A stretch of 64,000 bases of DNA from CF-162 sp963667205 (GTDB lineage: Bacteria > Chloroflexota > Dehalococcoidia > SM23-28-2 > RBG-16-64-32): contig OY762959.1 in the NCBI GenBank assembly GCA_963667205.1, positions 806,001 through 870,000 on the forward strand. Reading direction: 5' to 3'. Position numbers and translations under genes: made by a program. This document shows positions 8,465-15,558 of the stretch, in pieces; the stretch's first letter is position 1, and each line of letters starts with the position of its first letter. Below the pieces are notes generated by a model. The model searched no databases and was not told the DNA's origin. It was given only the letters and a program-made list of their open reading frames with translations.

Positions 8465-9118
8465 CTAGACGCCCGTGACCCGAATGCCGGTATGGGCCTG
8501 GTAGATCTTGTTGATGTGCACGAGTAGCACCGTCAACTGCTCCGTGTAGCGCGAGTTCTTGAGCGTGCCGCCGTCGAGCGCCCGCACGTAGTTGATTTCC
8601 TCGACGAGCGTCATCACCTTCTGCTTGACGGCTTTGTCGTCGCCGCAGACGATGACGTCACCCTGGAGCGGCCGCTCCAGCCGATTGAGCTGCTTGGCAT
8701 CGAGGTGATGGAAAGCGCTGACGACTTTGGCCTCCGGGAGAAGCGACGCGGCCTCTTCGGCGGCCGAGCCGGCCTTAGGCAGCGCCGCCTCAGGGCCGTC
8801 TTCGCCCTCGAAGCTCATCGGCACGACGGTGTCGATGACGATCTTGTCGCCGATCGCCTCCGCAAGCTCCGCCAGCAGTTCGGCGTGGGCCGAGGCGGGT
8901 ACCGTGATGAAGACGAAGTCGGCCTTGAGCGCTCCGTCCCGGTTAGGGCCGCCGTATAGGTCGGCGCCGGGCGTGGCTTCGTGGATCTTGGCCACGGTCT
9001 CGGCGGCGTGTTCTTCGGTACGCGAGCCGATGTAGATGGCGTGCCCGGACTTGGCGAAACGCATCGCCAGCCCTGTTCCCTCGGGGCCCGTCCCGCCGAT
9101 AAACGCGAGTCTTGCCAT
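8465..9118 (-). CDS. fno: NADPH-dependent F420 reductase
   Basis: 217 residues, a single Rossmann domain. The N-terminus A-F-I-G-G-T-G-P-E-G-T-G-L-A is the nucleotide-binding loop and is followed by I-G-S-R (residues that select NADPH). It also has S-A-F-H-H-L-D-A and V-I-V-C-G-D-D, typical of the archaeal/actinobacterial Fno family. It transfers hydride between NADPH and F420. The ribosome site GGAGG lies 7 bases before ATG. Immediately upstream on the same strand is a terminator-like hairpin (9138-9171), so expression may be attenuated. cofE follows 12 bases downstream. Confidence 0.92.
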   Translation of the reverse strand: MARLAFIGGTGPEGTGLAMRFAKSGHAIYIGSRTEEHAAETVAKIHEATPGADLYGGPNRDGALKADFVFITVPASAHAELLAELAEAIGDKIVIDTVVPMSFEGEDGPEAALPKAGSAAEEAASLLPEAKVVSAFHHLDAKQLNRLERPLQGDVIVCGDDKAVKQKVMTLVEEINYVRALDGGTLKNSRYTEQLTVLLVHINKIYQAHTGIRVTGV

Positions 9119-9137
9119 TCAGATTCCTCCGGTCATC

Positions 9138-9171
9138 AAAAAGGGGCAGGCGCCCAAGCTGTCGCTGCCCC
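9138..9171 (-). terminator. Attenuator-like terminator just before the fno ribosome site
   Basis: On the minus strand GGGGCAG (9171-9165), a 15-base loop, CTGCCCC (9149-9143) and then TTTTT (9142-9138) form an intrinsic terminator. Its T-run ends 19 bases before the fno start codon. No minus-strand gene lies upstream, so it would act on fno's own leader. An upstream TGCCCCG (9217-9211), in the loop of another hairpin, is perfectly complementary to CGGGGCA (9172-9166) in the 5' arm and could act as an antiterminator. Confidence 0.55.
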
Positions 9172-9197
9172 GCCCGGTTAGTTTACAGGGTTGATCC

Positions 9198-9230
9198 GAC
9201 CGCGCGAAAGCGGGGCATCGGCTCGCGGTC
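9198..9230 (-). other. Stem-loop in the fno leader whose loop can pair with the terminator arm
   Basis: GACCGCG (9198-9204) and CGCGGTC (9224-9230) form a perfect 7-base-pair stem. The 19-base loop holds the 7-mer complementary to the 5' arm of the 9138-9171 terminator. A further inverted repeat GTGCG/CGCAC lies at 9247-9265, and an 8-9 base-pair stem (GGGGTGCG near 9302 with CGCACCCC near 9348) encloses two smaller hairpins. The whole 9119-9387 divergent region is therefore unusually structured; no protein gene is supported in it. Confidence 0.45.
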
Positions 9231-9266
9231 TGCCAGCCTCGGTTGCGTGCGCAAGGCCAGCGCACG

Positions 9267-9272
9267 TACAAT
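9267..9272 (+). promoter_or_regulatory. Possible -10 box for the ABC transporter operon
   Basis: TACAAT matches 5 of 6 consensus positions and lies about 115 bases before the ATPase start. The -35 candidate TTGCGT at 9243-9248 is poor (3 of 6, spacer 18). If real, the transcript would begin near 9279 and include the three-way-junction-like structure at about 9300-9357 plus a small hairpin (9367-9386) whose loop displays the GAGG ribosome site. Confidence 0.3.
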
Positions 9273-9387
9273 CGTGGTCGGCTCGCCAGAGATTGTGGCG
9301 CGGGGTGCGCCTCCGGCCGTACGAGCCCTTGGCCATGCTTCTGGCATCGCACCCCCGCAGCGGATAACCGAACGAGGTCGTTTCGGC

Positions 9388-10176
9388 ATGGCCAACGAAA
9401 CCCAGCACGTCTCGCTCAGGGGTCTGTCCCACGTCTTCACGGACGGCCGCGAGCCCCTGCGCGTCCTCGACGACGTGTCGATCGGCGTGCCGCACGGGCA
9501 GTTCACGTCGATCATCGGGCCGAGCGGCTGCGGAAAGTCGACCCTGCTGCGGATGGTCGGCGGTCTGCTGGAGCCTTCGGCGGGCACTGTGCGAGTCGAC
9601 GGCACGAGGCCGCGCGACGCGCAACGCCGCCACGAAATCGGCATCGTTTTCCAGGAGCCGGCGCTGCTGCCCTGGCGGACCGTCACCGGAAACGTCCGCC
9701 TGCCGCTCGAGATCGACGGAGGCCGCCGGCGCGGCACCGACGCTGAGTCGCTGCTCGACCTGGTCGGCCTCAGCGAGTTCCGCGACTACTACCCGCACCA
9801 GCTCTCAGGCGGCATGCGGCAGCGCGTGGCGATCGCGCGGGCGCTGGCCTTCGACCCGACGCTGCTGCTGATGGACGAGCCGTTCGGCGCGCTGGACGAG
9901 ATCACGCGCGCGTCGATGCGGTACGAGCTTCTGCGCATCTGGGCCTCGCAGGCAGAGGCGGCGGCGCGCAAGACGGTGCTCTTCGTCACGCACTCGATCA
10001 CCGAAGCCATCGTGATGTCCGACCGCTTGATCGTGATTAACGGCCGGCCGGGGCGAGTCGTCGCCGACATGGCGGTGGAGCTGCCACGGCCGCGGACTCA
10101 GGAGATCGAACGCAGCGCGCCGTTCCTGGACTACGCGGACCACCTGCGCGGCTTCCTCGTGGGAGCGGCGGCGTGA
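9388..10176 (+). CDS. ABC transporter ATP-binding protein (nitrate/taurine/pyrimidine-precursor type)
   Basis: 262 residues from ATG 9388. Walker A G-P-S-G-C-G-K-S-T at 44-52, Q-loop E-P-A-L-L-P-W, signature L-S-G-G-M-R-Q-R near 139 and Walker B L-L-M-D-E-P-F-G-A-L-D near 161, followed by T-H-S-I-T-E-A. The L-P-W after the Q-loop and the short length place it with SsuB/TauB/ThiZ importers. A longer reading frame exists upstream to 9112 but has no family similarity and crosses the divergent control region, so it is not used. Its stop overlaps the permease start by 4 bases (GTGA). Confidence 0.9.
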   Translation: MANETQHVSLRGLSHVFTDGREPLRVLDDVSIGVPHGQFTSIIGPSGCGKSTLLRMVGGLLEPSAGTVRVDGTRPRDAQRRHEIGIVFQEPALLPWRTVTGNVRLPLEIDGGRRRGTDAESLLDLVGLSEFRDYYPHQLSGGMRQRVAIARALAFDPTLLLMDEPFGALDEITRASMRYELLRIWASQAEAAARKTVLFVTHSITEAIVMSDRLIVINGRPGRVVADMAVELPRPRTQEIERSAPFLDYADHLRGFLVGAAA

Positions 10177-10964
10177 GCGAGCGTCTGCGCGGCGTCCTGA
10201 AGGGCGTCGCTGTCTACGGACTGCCGCCGGCGATCGCCTTCGCAGTCGTCATCGGCGCCTGGGAGGCGTACGTCGCCTGGCGGGACGTCTCGATCCTCGT
10301 GGTGCCCGCGCCGTCCGACGTCTGGCAGCGGTTTGCGGACGATCCCGGCTACTTCTGGGGGCAAGGGGGGTGGACGTTCTACGAGGCGACGCTCGGCCTG
10401 ATCGCGGGATCAGCGGTGGCCGTGGCGCTGGCCGCTGTAATGGCGCACTCGCGGCCGGTGGAGCGCGGCCTGCTGCCGCTGGCGATCGCGATGAAGGTGA
10501 CGCCGCTCGTCGCGATCGGCCCGGTGCTGATCGTAATCTTCGGCTTCGGCACGACGCCGAAGATCTTCCTCGCCGCCCTCCTTTGCTTCTTCCCGATGCT
10601 CGTCAACGCGCTCACGGGGTTCCGCGACGTCGACCCGGGAGCGCTCGAATTCATGCGCTCGCTGCGAGCCTCGCCGTGGAGCATCTTCTGGAAGCTGCGC
10701 GTCCCCAGTTCGCTGCCCTACGTGCTGAGCGCCCTGCGCATCACTTACCCGCTCGCGCTCGTCGGCGCCGTCATCGCCGAGTGGTTTACAGGCAACCGCG
10801 GCCTCGGCTTCGTCGTCTACTCGGCGGCACAGAACCTGCGCACGCCGGAGCTCTTCTCCGCGATCGCTGTGCTGGCGCTGATCGGCGTCGCAATCAACAT
10901 CGCCCTTTCGCTGCTGGAGCGTCGCGTGCTGTTCTGGCACGAGTCCGTCCGGAGCACCCGCTAG
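10173..10964 (+). CDS. ABC transporter permease (BPD_transp_1, SsuC/TauC/ThiX type)
   Basis: 263 residues, about six membrane helices. The EAA-like cytoplasmic loop is seen near residues 160-180 (R-S-L-R-A-S-P-W-S-I-F-W-K-L-R-V-P-S-S-L-P), which contacts the ATPase. GTG start overlaps the ATPase stop. It is followed 12 bases later by the substrate-binding lipoprotein, making a complete three-gene importer. Confidence 0.9.
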   Translation: MSERLRGVLKGVAVYGLPPAIAFAVVIGAWEAYVAWRDVSILVVPAPSDVWQRFADDPGYFWGQGGWTFYEATLGLIAGSAVAVALAAVMAHSRPVERGLLPLAIAMKVTPLVAIGPVLIVIFGFGTTPKIFLAALLCFFPMLVNALTGFRDVDPGALEFMRSLRASPWSIFWKLRVPSSLPYVLSALRITYPLALVGAVIAEWFTGNRGLGFVVYSAAQNLRTPELFSAIAVLALIGVAINIALSLLERRVLFWHESVRSTR

Positions 10965-10976
10965 GAGCCCACCTCC

Positions 10977-11963
10977 ATGAAGAGACTCTCATTCGCAATC
11001 GCAGTTCTGGCGGCGGTTTTCGCTGTCTTCGCCGCCTGCAACGATGATGACGACACCACCGGGACTCCGGTGACGTTCATGGCCGGCTTCAAGCCACAGG
11101 CGAACCTGCCGTTCGTCGGCGCCTACGTGGCGCAGGAGAAGGGCTTCTTCGCCGAAGAGGACCTCGCGGTCGAGATTCAGCACGTCGCGACGCCCGGCGA
11201 CAACTTCCGGCTGCTCGCCACCGGCCAGGTGCAGTTCTCGACGTCCGACGCCGCCGCGCTGCTGGAGAAGTGGACCGGCGACCCGCTGATCGAAGCCGTC
11301 TCGCTGGCGCTGATCGGCCAGACCGGCCAGCAGGGGTTCGCGGTGCTGGCGGACTCCGGCATCGAGTCGCCGGCCGGCTGGGCGGGTAAGATCGCGGGCT
11401 ACAAGGGAAGCGACGTGCCGCCGGATTACCTCGCGATCCTGGAGGCGAACGGCCTCAGCCGCTCCGATGTGGAGGAAGTGCGAGTCGGCTTCGAGCCGCA
11501 GGTGCTGACGGAGGGCCTGGTCGACATCTTCCCCGTGTTCATCGCCAACGAGCCGGACACGCTGAGCCGCCTGGGCTTCGAGACGCGTGTCTTCACAGCC
11601 GCAGATTTCGGCGCGCCGACGCTCGGCCTCTCGTACGTGACGACGCGCGAGTACGCAGAGGAGAACCCGGACGTGACGGCACGCTTCAAGCGCGCCGTGC
11701 TGCGGGGCATCGCCTACGCTGAGGCGAACCGCGACGAGGCGATCGACATCGTGCTGCAGTACGCACCGCAAGAGGACCGCGAACACCAGCGCTACATGCT
11801 GGACACCGAGCTGGCGATGGCGCAGCCCAGCGCCCTCAACGAGCAGTTGGGGATTGGCGGTCAGACGCTTACGCAGTGGCAGGCGCTGCACGATTTCCTG
11901 ATCGCGCACGACGGCCTGCCGCGGACGATCGCGGACGTCTCGGTCGTGTTCACGGAAGACTGA
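10977..11963 (+). CDS. NMT1/THI5-like substrate-binding lipoprotein of the ABC importer
   Basis: 328 residues. The signal peptide ends in the lipobox F-A-A-C (Cys at residue 20), so it is a membrane-anchored lipoprotein. The mature part resembles NMT1/THI5-like periplasmic proteins: Y-V-A-Q-E-K-G-F-F-A-E-E-D-L, then G-Q-V-Q-F-S-T-S-D-A and a C-terminal G-I-A-Y-A-E-A-N-R-D-E-A. Known relatives bind pyrimidine precursors of thiamine, riboflavin, taurine or nitrate; this sequence does not decide between them. No thiamine or sulfur genes are adjacent. Confidence 0.85.
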   Translation: MKRLSFAIAVLAAVFAVFAACNDDDDTTGTPVTFMAGFKPQANLPFVGAYVAQEKGFFAEEDLAVEIQHVATPGDNFRLLATGQVQFSTSDAAALLEKWTGDPLIEAVSLALIGQTGQQGFAVLADSGIESPAGWAGKIAGYKGSDVPPDYLAILEANGLSRSDVEEVRVGFEPQVLTEGLVDIFPVFIANEPDTLSRLGFETRVFTAADFGAPTLGLSYVTTREYAEENPDVTARFKRAVLRGIAYAEANRDEAIDIVLQYAPQEDREHQRYMLDTELAMAQPSALNEQLGIGGQTLTQWQALHDFLIAHDGLPRTIADVSVVFTED

Positions 11964-12023
11964 CGCCGAGGCGCGTAGCCGGCAGGCGCAGCGTAGCCGG
12001 CCGCTACGTATCACAATAGGACG

Positions 12024-13265
12024 ATGCGGAACGTAATCGCAGCCTATGCCGCCTGCCTGACGCTGCTGGGCGCGTTCACCGTCGTGGGCGCCGTCCTGCT
12101 CTTCGACGCGACGGGGCCATCGGACGCGGCTGAGGCGGCGGCCAACCGCAACTCGTTCAACCTGGTCGCCTGGGAGCTGGAGCACTTTCCGCAGAAGTGG
12201 CTGTACAAGATCGGCGGCATCTTCCGCAACGAACAGGGGAGCGATGACGACGCGCTGCGACGCTACTTTGAGCTGGGGGACGAGATCGGCCGCCTGACCG
12301 CCGTCTCCCCGGGCGCGGACGAGCTGGCGCAGGCCGAGGACGAGCGGAACGGCCTCGAGGCGCGCGTCGAGGACATCATCGAGGGGCGCGTGACCTCGGT
12401 GCTCGAGGACCAGCATCTGGCGCTGGAGCCGCCGCTCTTCAGCGACCTCGGGCTCATCTTCCCGCCGGTCGACTTCGAGCTCGACCCGCCGCCGCGCGTG
12501 CTCGCGGTCTCGCCGCGCGACCGCATCGACCTGGACGGCTCGTACCTGCTGACGCCGGGCCTCTCCGGTCAGGCGGCGCTGGACGTCGAGAGCGATGTCG
12601 AGCGCGACGACCCGGACATCGCGGCGCTGGTCGTGACGTCCGGAGGGGTGGCGACGTACCCGAGTGTGATCAACGAGGGCCGCTCGTACGAGCGCATTGT
12701 CGATACGGTGTTCCACGAGTGGCTGCACCAGTACCTCATCTTCTTCCCGTTGGGGCGCAGCTACTTCGAGGGCGGCGAGGCTCGCACGCTGAACGAAAGC
12801 GTGGCCAACATTGCCGGCAGTGAGCTGGCACGCCTCTACTTCGAGAAGTACGGGCCGCTAGAGGCGGAACCGCCGTCGTCGACCCCCGAGCCAAGCGCCA
12901 CGCCGGAGCCGACTCCGGCGCCGTCGCCGGGCCCCGCGACGGAGCCTTTCGACTTCACGGTGGAGATGCGGGCGCTGCGCGTGACGGTCGAGGAGATGCT
13001 CGCGGAGGGGCGGATCGACGAGGCGGAGAAGCTGATGGAGAGCAAGCGCGACGAGTTCGAGGCGAACGGCATCTACGTCCGCCGGCTCAACCAAGCGTAC
13101 TTCGCCTTCTACGGCTTCTACGCGGATACAGCCGCCTCGATCGACCCGATCGGACCGAAGCTGGCGACGCTCCTTGACCGCTCCGGGTCGCCCGGCGAGT
13201 TCGTGCGGCAAGCCTCGGCGATCTCAACGCAGGCCGGGCTGGACCGGCTGCTCAGCGGCGACTAG
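12024..13265 (+). CDS. Putative membrane-anchored zinc metalloprotease (HExxH)
   Basis: 413 residues. Residues 5-28 are an N-terminal membrane helix or uncleaved signal. H-E-W-L-H at 231-235 is a zinc-binding HExxH motif, with a downstream N-E-S-V-A (Glu258) at gluzincin-like spacing as a possible third ligand. A proline/threonine/serine linker (about 285-310) then leads to a helical C-terminal part. I recognise no named family. It is probably outside the membrane. A -10-like CACAAT sits 6 bases before the ATG with no ribosome site, so the mRNA may be leaderless. It converges on the broken APC permease gene with a 4-base overlap. Confidence 0.7.
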   Translation: MRNVIAAYAACLTLLGAFTVVGAVLLFDATGPSDAAEAAANRNSFNLVAWELEHFPQKWLYKIGGIFRNEQGSDDDALRRYFELGDEIGRLTAVSPGADELAQAEDERNGLEARVEDIIEGRVTSVLEDQHLALEPPLFSDLGLIFPPVDFELDPPPRVLAVSPRDRIDLDGSYLLTPGLSGQAALDVESDVERDDPDIAALVVTSGGVATYPSVINEGRSYERIVDTVFHEWLHQYLIFFPLGRSYFEGGEARTLNESVANIAGSELARLYFEKYGPLEAEPPSSTPEPSATPEPTPAPSPGPATEPFDFTVEMRALRVTVEEMLAEGRIDEAEKLMESKRDEFEANGIYVRRLNQAYFAFYGFYADTAASIDPIGPKLATLLDRSGSPGEFVRQASAISTQAGLDRLLSGD

Positions 13266-13948
13266 CCCGGCTCGCGGACGTCGTAGTCGAAGTCGAGGAG
13301 GCGAATGCCCTCGTGATCGTCCAGGAACGGCCGCAGGCGGCGGATCGCCTGGTTGTGGAGAAGGCTCTCCCACCAGTGGTGTGCCCGGAAGCCGGGCAGG
13401 ATGACCGTGATCGGAGCGTAACCTTCACTGCGCTCGAGGCTATCGATGTAGGCGATCATGGGACCGGCGAAGGCCCGGTAAGGCGACTCGATGATGAGCA
13501 GCGGCACGTCCGGCATCAGGCTTTCCCAGCGCACGCGGAACTCCTCGGCCTGGTCCAGGTTGTCGGCGAGGTGGGCGGCGGCGACGTTGCTGGAGATCTC
13601 ACGCGCCATGTCGATCGCACCCATCGTGATCTTGTTGATGGCGTCGACCGGGACGACGACGTGCTCGCCGCGACCCCGCTCCACCCGCGGCCTTGGCGGC
13701 GGCCCGCGCCGGCGGATTTCGTCTTCGTCGGCTTCGACCTGCCGCTCGTACCAGTCGTAGTGCCGCCGGATCATCGAGAAGACGCCAACGAGTACAACCA
13801 CCATGACGAGCGAGATCCAGGCGCCCTGCGCGAACTTCGTCGCACCGATGATCACAGCAACGGCAGCGGTCGCGCCGAGCCCGACCAGGTTCATCGCCAT
13901 GCTCCGCTGCCATCCCGGCTCGCGACGGGTCCACCAGCGCTTCACCAT
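13262..13948 (-). pseudogene. APC family permease, C-terminal fragment after a frameshift
   Basis: 228 residues that continue the permease begun at 15479: two membrane helices, a charged linker rich in R and P, and a cytosolic domain resembling the C-terminal part of KimA-like (YdaO) potassium/amino-acid permeases. The reading frame extends upstream of its first ATG (13948) as I-S-L-S-Q-T-G-M-V-K-R-W, which is the expected continuation of the N-terminal piece. The break is therefore a frameshift inside one ancestral gene and not two genes. The junction lies in the palindrome at 13964-14004. Confidence 0.75.
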
Positions 13949-15479
13949 GCCCGTCTGCGAGAGGCTGATCCCGCTTTACGCCGACGGCGTAAAGCGGGAT
14001 CAGCTTCGCCACCGAGGCGTCGTAGATGACCAGCAGTACACAGGCGACGACGGCCAGGACGAGGATCCCGTTGGAGAACGCCAGGCGATCGCCGCGGCAG
14101 TTGAACTGCCGCGGCAGGTAGTGATCGCGGGCGAGGATCGAGCCAAGCAGCGGGAAGGCGTTGAAGCTGCTGTTGGCGGCGAGGAAGAGGACCATCGCCG
14201 TCGTGGCCTGGAAGACGTAGTAGATGACGTTTTCGCCCCAGACGGTGCGGCCCAGGGCAGAAACGAGCGTCTGGTCGGTCTCCAGCACCAGGCCGAAGCG
14301 GCTAACGACGAACGTGATGCCGAGGAACATGTAGATGGCGACGCCGGCCATGATCGCCATCGTCATTCGGGCGTTCTTGGCTTCGGGCGGCTTGAACGTC
14401 GGTGTGCCGTTGGCGATCGTCTCGACGCCGGTCAGCGCCGACGCGCCGGAGGAGAAGGCCCGCAGTACGAGCCAGATGGTGAGGCCCTGCGTGGCGACGA
14501 TCTCCTCCGCCGGCGGGCCGGCCTCAGTGAACGACCCGGGCGAGTCGCCGATGAGCACGCGAACGAAGCCGACGGCGACGGTGCTACCCATCGCCACGAT
14601 GAAGAAGTACGTAGGCGCGGCGAAGATCGATCCGGACTCCCGGACGCCGCGCAGGTTGCCAAGCGTGAAGAAGATGACGAAGAAGACCGCCATCGGCACG
14701 CGATAGTCGAAGAGCTCTGGCACAGCGGAGGTGACAGCCGCCACACCCGCCGATACGCTAACCGAAACGAGCAGCGTGTAGTCCACCATCAGCGCGCCCG
14801 CCGCCACGAGACCGGGGTAGCGTCCGAGGTTGTCGTGCGAGACGGCGTATGCGCCGCCGCCACCGGGGTAGGCCTTAGTCGTCTCCCAGCAGGACATCAT
14901 GACGAGGACCAACAAGGCGGCGACAACGACGCCGATCGGCAGCAGATAGTCGAGCCCAGCCGTGCCGGCGAAGGTGAGCATGATCAGCGCTTCCTCTGTC
15001 GCGTAGGCGGAGGACGAGAGTGGGTCCGAGCCGAGGATGGCGAGCGCCTTTATCTTCGTCAGCCGCTCGTGGATCGACTGCGCGGTGGCGATCGGGCTGC
15101 CGAGAATCGTGCCCTTGAGGACCTGCACGATGCGCTCGAAGCGGCCGACGGGGCGGCTACCGACGCGCGTCGCGGCGATGTGGCCCGCTGCCACGCGCGT
15201 GAAGCGCTGCTGAGACGGAACGGCGCGCAGGTAAGCGCCGGGCGTGGTGGCGCCCCAGCGCACCTCCCTCAGCTCAACGTCGATCGGTGATTCGCGGCGT
15301 CCGCGCTCCTGCCGCGGGACGACGATGCGATCGCTGGCCTCACGCGGTGGCTGGGCGGGCTTGGCAACGGGGCGCTGGCCTTCGTCCTCGGGCTTCGTCT
15401 CGTCCGCTTTGGGCTCGCCGTTTCCCCGTGTCGGTCGCTGGCGGCGGACGAAAGAGCGGCCGTGGCCTTCGTCAGCCAC
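13599..15479 (-). pseudogene. APC family permease (KimA-like), N-terminal fragment running out of frame
   Basis: The real protein runs from GTG 15479 to about 13990: a charged N-terminal tail of about 100 residues, then ten or so membrane helices with the APC signature G-S-D-P-L-S-S-S-A-Y-A-T-E-E-A and G-A-Y-A-V-S. After L-I-P-L-Y-A-V-G-V the frame is lost and the remaining 130 or so codons to 13599 are a shadow of the true C-terminal frame. Homologues of this type take up potassium or amino acids in the cytoplasmic membrane. The broken gene ends against the metalloprotease gene. Whether the lesion is real or an assembly error is undecided. Confidence 0.78.
13964..14004. repeat. Perfect 19-bp inverted repeat with 3-base spacer at the permease frameshift
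   Basis: The left arm 13964-13982 and right arm 13986-14004 are exact reverse complements around GAC. On the coding strand one arm encodes the expected residues L-I-P-L-Y-A; the other arm replaces the 15 bases expected for five residues (about F-T-S-F-T) by 13 bases and shifts the frame. The structure is what a template switch to the opposite strand would leave, or a chimeric read join. Confidence 0.9.
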
Positions 15480-15558
15480 AGGCCGGACTTCCGGCAGCGC
15501 GGTTCATATCGGAACTAGGCTACTGCCCGGTGAGTCGTGGCAACAAGCGCGGTGCCGG

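Noticed and set aside
9240..9387. TPP riboswitch upstream of the ABC transporter
   Set aside because: Only scattered similarity; the invariant CTGAGA and a proper GAACCTGATC segment are missing.
9112..9387. N-terminal extension of the ABC ATPase
   Set aside because: The extra 92 codons cross the divergent control region and look unlike any ATPase; ATG 9388 gives a normal length.
10989..12728. Long antisense ORF (579 codons) opposite the ABC lipoprotein and metalloprotease genes
   Set aside because: GC-rich codon shadow: arginine, valine and aspartate rich, no domain, and it crosses two well-supported genes.
13803..15290. 495-codon ORF antisense to the APC permease
   Set aside because: Charged, low-information shadow frame; the permease on the other strand has clear membrane helices.
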